Origin: Chlorobiota bacterium
Lineage (GTDB): Bacteria; Bacteroidota; Chlorobiia; Chlorobiales; Chlorobiaceae
Direction of reading: 5' to 3'
Length of the DNA stretch: 64,000 bases
Assembly (NCBI GenBank): GCA_016866305.1
Contig: VGMX01000006.1
Span: 47,166-111,165, forward strand
Shown here: positions 1 to 8,217 of the stretch, one piece after another
Layout of the letters: the number at the start of each line of letters is the position of its first letter
Numbering within the stretch: position 1 is the first letter of the stretch
Position numbers and translations under genes: made by a program
Notes under the pieces: generated by a model
The model's database searches: none
Told to the model about the DNA's origin: nothing
Seen by the model: only the letters and a program-made list of their open reading frames with translations

Positions 1-732
1 CACGATGGCCCGTTCGTTGTTCCAGCTGTTGAAGACCGCGCCGATGGCGCCCCTGAGCTGTTCATAGGGGTCTTCGGGAAAAGCCTGTCCGGTTTTTTCA
101 AGGATGGCGGCTTTATAGCGGCTTACGAGGTCTTTCAGGTCATCAACGGAGAAATCGGTATCGAGTTTGATGCCGAGCTCGTGCTTTTTCGCTTCGAGGA
201 TGGCTTCAAAGGGATCGACCTGTTTTTTGTCTGCAGGTTTCAGTTCGAGCACGACGTCGCCGTACATCTGGACGAAACGGCGGTAGCAGTCCCATGCGAA
301 ACGGGAATTGCCCGATTTGCGTGCAAGGCCTTCGACGGTTTCGCTGTTGAGTCCGAGGTTGAGGATCGTATCCATCATGCCGGGCATCGAGGCCCTCGAT
401 CCAGAACGAACCGATACGAGGAGCGGGTTTTCGGGATCGCCGAACTTTTTGCCCAGTTCTTCTTCGACCTTGCCGAGCGATGCCGGAATGTCCTGTTCGA
501 ACAGGTTTGCGGGGTAGGTTTTCTGGTGGTCGTAATACCAGGTGCAAACCTCGGTTGAAATGGTAAAGCCGGGAGGGACAGGGAGGCCGATATTGGCCAT
601 TTCAGCCAGATTGGCTCCTTTTCCACCGAGCAGGTTCTTCATGGATGCGTCGCCTTCGGCGGAACCGCCGGCAAAACGGTAAATGTACTGTTTTGCAATG
701 TTCGAGGTTGTGTTGCTGTCTTGCACAAACAT
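1..732 (-). CDS. ppdK: Pyruvate phosphate dikinase, N-terminal 244 residues (cut by window edge)
   Basis: The enzyme interconverts pyruvate, ATP and Pi with PEP, AMP and PPi. In autotrophs using the reductive TCA cycle it makes PEP from pyruvate. The visible part is the N-terminal nucleotide-binding domain: a [14 protein letters not shown] glycine-rich loop near residue 38, then PVPPGFTI, then an [16 protein letters not shown] block, all hallmark PPDK stretches. The start is the ATG at 730-732, where conserved sequence begins. The reading frame runs off position 1 without a stop, so the phosphohistidine and PEP-binding domains lie outside the window. It is transcribed away from the ABC permease at 891. 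Family identification is firm; the pathway role is inferred from the likely organism. Confidence 0.95.
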   Translation of the reverse strand, partial: MFVQDSNTTSNIAKQYIYRFAGGSAEGDASMKNLLGGKGANLAEMANIGLPVPPGFTISTEVCTWYYDHQKTYPANLFEQDIPASLGKVEEELGKKFGDPENPLLVSVRSGSRASMPGMMDTILNLGLNSETVEGLARKSGNSRFAWDCYRRFVQMYGDVVLELKPADKKQVDPFEAILEAKKHELGIKLDTDFSVDDLKDLVSRYKAAILEKTGQAFPEDPYEQLRGAIGAVFNSWNNERAIV

Positions 733-890
733 GGATTTCTCGTGGTGAAATTGTTATTTTTAGCTGGAAATCGGGCAAAGTGAATACGGTACGCATTCGG
801 ATGACGACACCCCATAGGGATGTAAACAATCGTAAACATGATTGTCCTTGAATATAATAACGGCGTGTGAATTTTTCATATGCCTGACAA

Positions 891-1781
891 ATGGTTGTCA
901 TGGGTCTGGAACTTATCGTTATCCTGGAGCAAGTCATCCGCATTGCTGTGCCGTATGTGCTGACATCGGTCGGCGCGTCGTTTTCGGAGCGCGGGGGGGT
1001 GGTGAATCTTGCTCTTGAAGGGATGATGCTTGCCGGTGCATTCGGTGCAGCTGCAGGCCAGCACTATAGCGGTTCAGCTGCGGGTGGCATTTTTCTGGCT
1101 CTCATCGCCGGACTTGCAGTTGCACTCCTTCATGCCTTTGTAACGGTTACCATGAAGGCTGATCAGATCGTTTCCGGCATCGCCATCAACATCCTCGTGA
1201 TGGGTGCTACCCGTTTTGGTTCAAGCATTGTCTTCGGGAGCGCCATGAACTCTCCGAGAATAGCCGGAATCGAGGTGTCGTCGGTTTTTCTTGACCCGCT
1301 TTTTCTTGCCGCGGTCGTTTCGGTTGTCGCCGGACAGTTCATCCTGTTCATGACACCGTTCGGCCTGCATCTGCGAGCTGTCGGCGAAAGCGCTGAAACC
1401 GCTGATTCGGCAGGCATCGGCGTCAGCTTCATGCGCTATAACGGGGTGCTCATTTCGGGTGTGCTTGCGGCTCTTGCCGGCGCCTTCCTCGCATTCCAGC
1501 AGCACTCGTTCACCGAGGGGATGACGGCCGGCAGGGGGTATATCGCGCTTGCAGCCATGATCGTCGGTAAATGGAACCCCGCAGGAGCCGCACTGGCCAG
1601 CATGCTGTTCGCTTCAGGTGAGGCGGCGGAAATGTGGCTGCAGACCGGATTAGTGCCCTCACAGCTCGTACAGTCGCTGCCTTATGTGATTACACTGTTG
1701 GTGCTTGCCGGTTTTGTCGGCAAGTCGGCAGCTCCCCGGGAAGCGGGAATACCCTACAGGAAAGCAGGCCGTTCAGAGTAG
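891..1781 (+). CDS. ABC transporter permease, nucleoside/simple-sugar type (BPD_transp_2 family)
   Basis: A 296-residue integral membrane protein with about eight to nine hydrophobic segments. The N-terminal region contains ERGGVVNLALEGMM, typical of the second permease (NupQ/YufQ type) of ABC importers that pair with a BMP-family nucleoside-binding lipoprotein. A later segment (HLRAVGESAETADSAGI) matches the cytoplasmic coupling loop of this family. The start is ambiguous: ATG 891 or ATG 900. No ATPase, partner permease or binding protein lies nearby, so the rest of the transporter must be encoded elsewhere or be lost. It ends 9 bp inside the convergent elbB gene. The substrate cannot be told from sequence alone; nucleosides are the best guess. 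Confidence 0.85.
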   Translation: MVVMGLELIVILEQVIRIAVPYVLTSVGASFSERGGVVNLALEGMMLAGAFGAAAGQHYSGSAAGGIFLALIAGLAVALLHAFVTVTMKADQIVSGIAINILVMGATRFGSSIVFGSAMNSPRIAGIEVSSVFLDPLFLAAVVSVVAGQFILFMTPFGLHLRAVGESAETADSAGIGVSFMRYNGVLISGVLAALAGAFLAFQQHSFTEGMTAGRGYIALAAMIVGKWNPAGAALASMLFASGEAAEMWLQTGLVPSQLVQSLPYVITLLVLAGFVGKSAAPREAGIPYRKAGRSE

Positions 1782-2429
1782 CCGCATGATATCGCCGATC
1801 AGTTTCTCGATGCCTCTGGACACTTCTCCGATGGTTGGCCCAAGCATGTATGCCGGGGTGCTCACCACGGCGCCATTCCGGCTGATCACCGTGTTTCTGA
1901 CCGGACAGTCGATGTGTCGGGCTCCGAGCGCTTCAAGTGCTGAAGCCGTAGCGCTGTCGTTGCCGATGGTGAGATCAACCGCTTCGCCGCCCAGCACTTT
2001 TGCCGCTATTGCAGGCGCGATGCAGATGAAGCCGAGCGGTTTTCCTGCATCGTAGCAGTCGCGAACGGCACGGGCAACTGCAGTGTTGACCTCGCATGCC
2101 GCTCCCTTGAAAGCAAAATCGCAGAGATTCTTTGCGGCGCCGTATCCTCCCGGCAATACCAGTGCATCGAGGCTTTCAATATCGGTATCTTCAAGTGTTT
2201 CAATCGCTCCCCTGGCGATACGGGCGGACTCCACGAGCACATTACGGGTTTCGCCGGCCACGATTTCACCGGTCAGGTGGTTTACCACGTGGTGCTGCGG
2301 GATGTCGGGAGCAAGGCAGACCGCTCGGGCACCTGCCCGGTCGATGGCAAGCAGCGTCAGCACGGCCTCCTGGATTTCCGCACCGTCAAGGAAGCCGCAT
2401 CCCGAAAGAATGACCCCTATATTTTTCAT
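1773..2429 (-). CDS. elbB: ElbB-type glyoxalase (DJ-1/PfpI superfamily)
   Basis: 218 residues beginning MKNIGVILSGCGFLDGAEIQ, the standard ElbB opening. The nucleophile elbow GFICIAPA places the conserved cysteine of the class I amidotransferase-like fold, and LPGGYGAAKNL is the second family block. E. coli ElbB has weak glyoxalase activity; an older annotation as isoprenoid biosynthesis protein has little support. The in-frame sequence continues upstream to 2519, but the ATG at 2427-2429 is preferred because homology begins exactly there. It is convergent with the ABC permease and divergent from the broken FISUMP gene. Confidence 0.9.
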   Translation of the reverse strand: MKNIGVILSGCGFLDGAEIQEAVLTLLAIDRAGARAVCLAPDIPQHHVVNHLTGEIVAGETRNVLVESARIARGAIETLEDTDIESLDALVLPGGYGAAKNLCDFAFKGAACEVNTAVARAVRDCYDAGKPLGFICIAPAIAAKVLGGEAVDLTIGNDSATASALEALGARHIDCPVRNTVISRNGAVVSTPAYMLGPTIGEVSRGIEKLIGDIMRLL

Positions 2430-2542
2430 GGATCTGTTGTCTTGTTGATTCGTGCCGCGTTTTGGAAGGACTACAGAAAAAAGTATCATGAAGGAACGAA
2501 AAAAGCAATCTTCCGGCACTCGTACCCCTGAAAAAAGGTTTC

Positions 2543-3188
2543 ATGCACACTGATCGATCGCGGAGTGTTTCGACTTCGCATTACATGCTCTTCTTGCTTT
2601 TCTTCCTGTTTCTGCCGGGTTGTTCTCAGCAGCGCGAAACCCTGCAGGTGACGATCGGCGAGCAGGTCTGGATGAGCCGGAACCTCGATGTCGAGCGCTA
2701 CCGTAACGGCGATCCGGTGCGCCTGGCACGATGCCGCTTCGAAGGGGGAGGGGGCCTGGCGCTGGTACGGCGGCGATGCAGAAACCGGCAAGGTGTATGG
2801 AAAGCTTTACAACTGGTTTGCGGTCAACGATCCAAGGGGGCTCGCCCCCGCAGGGTGGCACGTTCCGACGGACGGGGAGTGGGAGAGGCTTGTACTGGCA
2901 CTTGGCGGTGATACCGTTGCCGGAAGGGCGCTGAAGAAAGCATCCTCACGGGATGTTGCTGCAGGTTCGGCAACCGGCGGGGGGAGCGGATTCAATGCAC
3001 TGCCTGCCGGCAGCCGCAACTGCCTCGGAGGATTTTTCGCGCAGGGCAGTGATGCGTTTTTCTGGTCGTCGACGTCTTCAGGAGAGTTTGAAGCCTGGAA
3101 TCGCGAGATCGGCAGCAGATACGCGGGTGTGCGGCGTGTCAGCGTCAATAAAAGCATAGGGTTTTCCGTTCGCTGCCTGATGGATTGA
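2543..3188 (+). pseudogene. FISUMP-domain lipoprotein, frameshifted
   Basis: The first frame (from ATG 2543) gives a signal peptide with lipobox LPGC, then the FISUMP (Fibrobacter succinogenes major paralogous domain, TIGR02145) opening: IGEQVWMSRNLDVERYRNGDPV. Homology then jumps to the +1 frame, which reads GAWRWY, KLYNWFAVNDPRGLAPAGWH and the terminal FSVRCLMD. The intact paralogue at 22965-23630 has about ten residues between its YRNG and AW where this copy has fewer than four. A small out-of-frame deletion around 2705-2725 is the simplest explanation; a sequencing error is possible. As read, translation from 2543 would end at 2911 in nonsense. The function of the domain is unknown; such proteins are cell-surface lipoproteins. 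Confidence 0.8.
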
Positions 3189-3342
3189 GCGGGGCACCTC
3201 AATTTGTTTGTTCCGGAGCATGATTGCACTGTTGGGTGGTGCTCGGAATCCTGTACTCCTTGTACATTCCGGGTTCTGCGATCCATCCGCCCTGCACTCA
3301 GGCTTCTCGCGACAATGAATTAGCGGTGCCCGCAGAGGTTGG

Positions 3343-3840
3343 TCAGTAAATCCAGGGGATGAATTTTTTCGTTTTTTTTGCATAGCTGGTGTATTCCGGA
3401 TGCCTTTCCGTCAGCCACCGCTCTTCTTTCGAGGCCTTGAAGCTGAAAAACAGGAATCCGACGCATAGCAGCAGCAGATGCGAGAGGCTGAGCGCAAAGA
3501 CCGCCCATCCGAACGCCGCGAAGAGCTGGCTGCCGTAAAGCGGATGGCGCACCAGCCCGTATATGCCGTTCGTGACCAGCCGGTTGTGATCGACAGGATA
3601 GGGGAGCGGGGTGAGGAATTCCCTGATGTGGTGCGATCCAAGGCCGCCGAGCGCAAGGGCGGAAGCCCAGCAGCAGAACAGCACCGGCCAGCGCAGCAGC
3701 GCGGAATCCCGGAAATATGCGGTTTCATGCAGTTTCGGCCAGACGGGCATCAGGATGAACGCCGCCATGAGAAGGAATTGCAGCACCACAAGGTATTCGC
3801 CGCGCCCTTCTTTCTGCGGCAGTGTTTTTTTCGGAGTCAA
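3343..3840 (-). CDS. Isoprenylcysteine carboxyl methyltransferase-like membrane methyltransferase
   Basis: 165 residues with four to five hydrophobic segments. The C-terminal half has the ICMT/phospholipid methyltransferase signature: LVTNGIYGLVRHPLYGSQ (the GxYxxxRHPxY block that binds S-adenosylmethionine), then a helix pair and a final EERWLTERHPEYTSYAKKTKKFIPW block. The true substrate of bacterial members is generally unknown; they may methylate lipids or small hydrophobic acids. It stands alone, convergent with the broken FISUMP gene and divergent from the isochorismatase-fold gene. Confidence 0.8.
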   Translation of the reverse strand: MTPKKTLPQKEGRGEYLVVLQFLLMAAFILMPVWPKLHETAYFRDSALLRWPVLFCCWASALALGGLGSHHIREFLTPLPYPVDHNRLVTNGIYGLVRHPLYGSQLFAAFGWAVFALSLSHLLLLCVGFLFFSFKASKEERWLTERHPEYTSYAKKTKKFIPWIY

Positions 3841-3949
3841 GTCTGAAAAATTAGTTTAAAAAGTTACTTTTATGTAGATAGTATCGTTCAGGCCGGAGTA
3901 GCCTCCGGCAGCACCTTTTTTTCTTCAATACCATATCATCAGATGCTTC

Positions 3950-4492
3950 ATGATCGTTCCCGATGAGACCCTCCTGCTTTTGATCGACATACAGGGGAAG
4001 CTTGCGCAAAGCGTGCATCGGCCTGAACAGGTCGCGCGCAATATACAAAAACTCATCAGGGCCTGCGGGATTCTCGACGTACCGGTGCTCTACACCGAGC
4101 AGTACCCAAAAGGGCTCGGCGAAACCGTCGCTCCGCTGAAGGATCTGCTCGGCGATCTTGAGCCGGTAGAGAAGATCACCTTCAGTTGCTGCGCTACCGA
4201 GGCGTTCATGCAGCGTCTCCGTTCGTTCAGCCGCAACGATATCCTCGTTGCCGGCATGGAAACCCATGTGTGCGTGTACCAGACCTGTGTTGAACTGCTC
4301 GAGTTCGGTTATAATGTGCATCTTGTCACCGATGCGGTTTCCTCAAGAACTCCGGAAAATCTCGAAATCGGTATCCGTTGCATCGAAAAGGCGGGAGGCA
4401 ACCCGACCAGCACCGAGATGGCGATCTTCGAACTGCTGCGTATTGCAGAAGGGGAGCGGTTCAAGGCGATTTCGAAAATCGTCAAGGAGTAG
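3950..4492 (+). CDS. Isochorismatase-family cysteine hydrolase
   Basis: 180 residues, the normal size for this family. The catalytic triad is visible: Asp13 in LLLIDIQ, Lys75 in EKITFSC and Cys108 in ETHVCVYQT. The THVCV motif and the following TDAVSSRTPENLE resemble YcaC-like hydrolases of unknown physiological substrate more than true isochorismatases. The last 11 bp overlap the 3' end of the convergent lpxK. Confidence 0.85.
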   Translation: MIVPDETLLLLIDIQGKLAQSVHRPEQVARNIQKLIRACGILDVPVLYTEQYPKGLGETVAPLKDLLGDLEPVEKITFSCCATEAFMQRLRSFSRNDILVAGMETHVCVYQTCVELLEFGYNVHLVTDAVSSRTPENLEIGIRCIEKAGGNPTSTEMAIFELLRIAEGERFKAISKIVKE

Positions 4493-5561
4493 TCTTCCGG
4501 TTTTCTTGCGTACTCAAGACGGATTGGAGCATGGCCTCGAGCGTTTCCCTTCCTTCGGTGATTTCCATGAGGATGTTCAGATAGCAGCAGCCGTGCGCGG
4601 CCAGCGTAAGGCATAGTTCCGGCATGTCCAGCAGCCGGAAATAGTCTTTTTCCGTGGTGACGGGACGGAGTCCTTTCTCTCTGGCTTCCTGCAGAATCGG
4701 CACGAGTTTTTCATGCGTATAGGGCTCGTGGTCCCTGAAAAACCGGTAAGCCCCGACCTGCAATCCCTTTTCTTTCAGGGTGTCGAGAAATCCTTCTGGA
4801 GCACCGATGCCGGCAAAGGCGTAACAGGCCTCAATACCGCGGGTTCCGTCCTGCAGCAGGGCTCCGGGAAAGGGCTTCAGCTCCCCGGCCACGGTTCTTG
4901 CACGAACGGCAGGTACCCCTTTTTTCCCAAGATCGCCGGCAATGGCATCCGCAACGGTTCGGTCGGTTATCTTGTTGAGTACGGCAAGATCGGCTCTTAC
5001 GATGTTCTCTCTCGGTTCCCGCAGCCGGCCTGCGGGCAGCATTTCAGCATCGAAATACCGTTCGCCGGCATTGATGACCACGATATCGAGGTTCCGGGCA
5101 ACCTGCCGGTGCTGGAATGCGTCATCGAGAATGAGCACCGATGGGCAGCGATCGCCGAAATGCCCAAGGATGAACTCCGCGCCCTGCTTCCGTTTTTCGG
5201 CAACTACCGCGATCAGTCCGGGATTTTTTGCCGCGAGCATGGCGACTTCGTCGCCGGCTTCCCGGCTGCCGAGGAGGATGTCCTTGCCGTCGGAGACAAG
5301 CCGCACCCCTTTCGTGATGCGCCCGTAACCACGCGAAAGCAGGGCAGGTTTTTCGCCGAGCGAACGGTAATAACGGATGATCCAGTCTGCAAGCGGGGTC
5401 TTTCCGGTGCCTCCGGCCGTGATGTTGCCGATGGAGACTACCGGCAGCGGGGCCTGCCACGATTTCAGCACCTTTTTTTCGAACCCGAGGTTTCTGAACT
5501 GCACGATTGCTCTGTAGAGCAGTGCGGCGGGTTTCAGCAGAAGGCGCAGCCGCTCAGTCAT
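4482..5561 (-). CDS. lpxK: Tetraacyldisaccharide 4'-kinase
   Basis: LpxK phosphorylates the 4' position of the lipid A disaccharide at the inner membrane. 359 residues. The Walker A-type loop VSIGNITAGGTGKTPL sits near residue 45, and SRGYGR and DDAFQH, both LpxK hallmarks, follow. The start at ATG 5559-5561 is chosen over an in-frame ATG 36 bp upstream because it gives the usual MTERLR...LLKP opening and an 8 bp overlap with the upstream acyltransferase gene, implying translational coupling. Its presence shows the organism makes lipid A. Confidence 0.95.
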   Translation of the reverse strand: MTERLRLLLKPAALLYRAIVQFRNLGFEKKVLKSWQAPLPVVSIGNITAGGTGKTPLADWIIRYYRSLGEKPALLSRGYGRITKGVRLVSDGKDILLGSREAGDEVAMLAAKNPGLIAVVAEKRKQGAEFILGHFGDRCPSVLILDDAFQHRQVARNLDIVVINAGERYFDAEMLPAGRLREPRENIVRADLAVLNKITDRTVADAIAGDLGKKGVPAVRARTVAGELKPFPGALLQDGTRGIEACYAFAGIGAPEGFLDTLKEKGLQVGAYRFFRDHEPYTHEKLVPILQEAREKGLRPVTTEKDYFRLLDMPELCLTLAAHGCCYLNILMEITEGRETLEAMLQSVLSTQENRKTTP

Positions 5562-6171
5562 GGCCAAGCATTGCCGTGAGTTTGCCGCTCCAGTCACGGA
5601 GTTCTTCCTCGCTCCGGAATTCCGGTACGCTGATGTGATGGAGGATGATGCTTGCCCTGCTGAATGGCCAGGGTATTTCGAACCGGTCCCAGCTTTTGAG
5701 TTGCCATGCCCGTTGGTAACGGATGTCAGCGAACAGCAGCGGCGTGCGGCATTGCGACGCCAGGCGCACGGTGCCGTATTTGAACTCGTGTCTCGGGCCT
5801 CTGGGCCCGTCGGGCGTTATGGCGACAATGTCACCGCCCGAAAGGGTTTCGGCAGTTTCTTCCCTGACGTTCAGGCTTCCTTTCGAGCTCGATCCCCTGA
5901 TCAGCGAGAAACCCAGGACAGCAAGTGTTCCGGACAGGATGTTTCCGTCTTCGGAGAGACTCACCACTGCGCTGACGCGCCGGTTTGCAAAGAGCTTCCG
6001 GGCAAGCATCCAGCCGGCCACCATTTTTCCGTGCCAGAAAGAGAAGATTGCGGACCCTTCCGGCAGGCAGGCAGTTTCAGGCCGCCAGGTCAGCGTGATC
6101 CTCAGGCTTCCGAAGAGCATCCGCAACAGCAGCGGAAGCACCCGGTGAACTATCGACAGGGGTGCACGCAT
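5554..6171 (-). CDS. Lysophospholipid acyltransferase-like protein (DUF374)
   Basis: About 205 residues of the DUF374 branch of the LPLAT superfamily. The acyltransferase motif is seen as FSFWHGKMVAGW, followed by LSEDGNILSGTLAVLGF and the ITPDGPRGPRHEFKYGTVRLA block, which corresponds to motifs II-III. Its position directly before and overlapping lpxK suggests a part in lipid A or outer-membrane lipid acylation; the exact acceptor is unknown. The start is taken as ATG 6169-6171; an adjoining in-frame TTG at 6174 is possible. Confidence 0.85.
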   Translation of the reverse strand: MRAPLSIVHRVLPLLLRMLFGSLRITLTWRPETACLPEGSAIFSFWHGKMVAGWMLARKLFANRRVSAVVSLSEDGNILSGTLAVLGFSLIRGSSSKGSLNVREETAETLSGGDIVAITPDGPRGPRHEFKYGTVRLASQCRTPLLFADIRYQRAWQLKSWDRFEIPWPFSRASIILHHISVPEFRSEEELRDWSGKLTAMLGHD

Positions 6172-6375
6172 CAAAAGCTGGTTACGCGATTGTTTTTTCC
6201 GGTCATCCTTCTGATTTCAGGAAAAATTTTTTAATTGTTTTTTTTGCACAACCTGATTTATATACAACCGGCATTTCCGGGAATGCCGCCGGGCGGGCTC
6301 CGTGGGTAATTTAACAATCCGGCTTGATAAACCGTATGGCTTGCCTTGCAGCCATCAGCATGAAAAAATCTGTAC

Positions 6376-7662
6376 ATGAATGTTCTGATTATCGGAAACG
6401 GAGCGCGTGAGCATGCGTTCGCCCGGGCAATTGCCGGGAGCAGCAGGGTGGAAAAGGTTTTTGTGGCCCCTGGAAACGGCGGTACCGCCTTGATGGGAGG
6501 AAACGTGGTCAACGTGCCGCTGAAAGCCCTGCAGCTTGACGAATTGCTTGAATTCGCACGTGAAAACCGTGTTCTCCTTACCGTTGTCGGTCCTGAGCAG
6601 CCGCTTGAGGCGGGCATCGTGGACCGGTTTCGCGCTGCTGGCATGAAAATCGTCGGTCCCGTGCAGGCAGCGGCGCGCCTCGAATCGAGCAAGGTGTTCG
6701 CCAAGGATTTCATGCGTCGTCACGGGATTCCCACCGCCGGATACCGTGTGTTCAGAGACCTTCCTGCTGCAAACAACTATGTTGAATCGATTTCGTCTGC
6801 GACTTTTCCTCCGCAAGTGATCAAGGCAAGCGGGCTTTGTGCCGGTAAAGGTGTCATTATCGCTTTTGATAAGGACCAGGCGCTGAAGGCAAATGGTGAA
6901 TTGTTCGAAGATCGCATTTTCGGCAGTGCTGCCGACGAGGTGGTGATCGAGGATTTCCTGCATGGCCAGGAGGCAAGCGTGTTCGCCCTGACCGACGGCC
7001 GGGAGTACCGGCTCTTTCTTCCAGCCCAGGATCACAAACGCATCGGCGAGGGAGATACCGGCAAGAACACCGGCGGCATGGGAGCCTATGCTCCGGCTCC
7101 TCTTGTAACGCCGGAAGTGATGCGCAAGGTCGAGGAACGTATCATTCGGCCAACCTTGGCTGGAATGGCTGAAGAGGGAATGCCCTACACCGGGTTTCTG
7201 TATGTCGGACTCATGATCGACCGGGGGGAGCCATCGGTCGTGGAGTTCAACGCACGTCTCGGCGATCCTGAAACGCAGGTGGTGCTTCCGCTGCTGAAAA
7301 GCGACCTGTTCGACGCCCTGCTCGCCAGTGTTGAGGGCGGTCTCGGCGAGGTGCCTTTCCTGATGCATGAAGGCGCTGCGGCGACGGTGGTGATGGCTTC
7401 CGGCGGGTATCCTGATGCTTTCGAAACCGGCAAGCCGGTTGTCATCGAGCCCGGAACCGAGCAGCCGGACGAGGTGACGATCTTTCATGCGGGCACATCG
7501 CTCGATGACGGACAACTCAGAACCTGCGGAGGCAGGGTGCTTTCGGTTACGGCTCTCGGATCCACGCTGCAGGAGAGCCTCGAACGGGCCTACCGGGCGG
7601 TAGGAAGGATTCGTTTCGAGGGGGCATACTACCGCAGGGATATCGGGGCAAAGGCCCTCTAA
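6376..7662 (+). CDS. purD: Phosphoribosylamine-glycine ligase
   Basis: PurD catalyses the second step of purine synthesis: phosphoribosylamine + glycine + ATP give GAR. 428 residues, the usual length. It opens with MNVLIIGNGAREHAFA and contains VGPEQPLEAG, the ATP-grasp segments KASGLCAGKGV and DHKRIGEGDTGKNTGGMGAY, and the metal-binding VEFNARLGDPETQ. All are diagnostic of PurD. It is followed after 30 bp by the JAMM peptidase and then carB on the same strand, so these may share a transcript. Confidence 0.97.
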   Translation: MNVLIIGNGAREHAFARAIAGSSRVEKVFVAPGNGGTALMGGNVVNVPLKALQLDELLEFARENRVLLTVVGPEQPLEAGIVDRFRAAGMKIVGPVQAAARLESSKVFAKDFMRRHGIPTAGYRVFRDLPAANNYVESISSATFPPQVIKASGLCAGKGVIIAFDKDQALKANGELFEDRIFGSAADEVVIEDFLHGQEASVFALTDGREYRLFLPAQDHKRIGEGDTGKNTGGMGAYAPAPLVTPEVMRKVEERIIRPTLAGMAEEGMPYTGFLYVGLMIDRGEPSVVEFNARLGDPETQVVLPLLKSDLFDALLASVEGGLGEVPFLMHEGAAATVVMASGGYPDAFETGKPVVIEPGTEQPDEVTIFHAGTSLDDGQLRTCGGRVLSVTALGSTLQESLERAYRAVGRIRFEGAYYRRDIGAKAL

Positions 7663-7692
7663 CTCCAGTTACTCCATTTCAACCGGATTCAT

Positions 7693-8124
7693 ATGAAGTT
7701 ACCCCGGCGTAAATTCGAAATTATCCAGGAGCATGCATTTCGTGAAAAGCCCTATGAGTGCTGCGGTCTGCTCGCCGGCAGGAAATATGTCGATCACAGG
7801 GGCAATATCGACAATGTGGTTCATGAGATCGCTCCGTGTCGCAACAGCCTCTATTTCGGAAGGGAGAACGGTTTCGAGATCTCTTCCACCGAGTATTGCG
7901 ATGTCGAGCGTGAGGCCCATACGCTCGGCTACGAGATTGTTGGTTCCTACCACTCCCATATCAACTCACCTGCCGTGCCTTCCCGAAACGATATCGATTT
8001 CGCCCGTCCCGGCCATACCATGCTGATCATCTCGCTCATCAACGGCGTACCGAAGGAGGTCACGGCCTGGCAGCGAAGGGAGTCCGGTGGATTTCACCAG
8101 GAACCGATCAGGATTATCGAGTGA
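7693..8124 (+). CDS. JAMM/Mov34 zinc metallopeptidase (M67 family)
   Basis: 143 residues, a bare JAMM domain. The metal site is complete: Glu22 in YECCG, then His87-Ser-His89 with Ser97 and Asp100 spaced exactly as in the H-x-H-x7-S-x2-D signature. Bacterial stand-alone M67 proteins either cleave C-terminal extensions from ubiquitin-like sulfur carriers (cysteine or thiamine pathways) or have unknown substrates. No ThiS/MoaD-like gene is beside it here, so the target is open. It lies between purD and carB, same strand. Confidence 0.88.
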   Translation: MKLPRRKFEIIQEHAFREKPYECCGLLAGRKYVDHRGNIDNVVHEIAPCRNSLYFGRENGFEISSTEYCDVEREAHTLGYEIVGSYHSHINSPAVPSRNDIDFARPGHTMLIISLINGVPKEVTAWQRRESGGFHQEPIRIIE

Positions 8125-8217
8125 AGTCGAAGCCTGAAAGGGAAAGGAAACTCTCCTGAATATTTTGTACATTACGTTCGAAAAAAAGCTTACCAATCGA
8201 TTAATCCCGGGAAAAGA

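Noticed and set aside
2688..3188. Independent 166-residue gene starting at ATG 2688
   Set aside because: Its first residues do not match FISUMP; it is the downstream part of the frameshifted gene.
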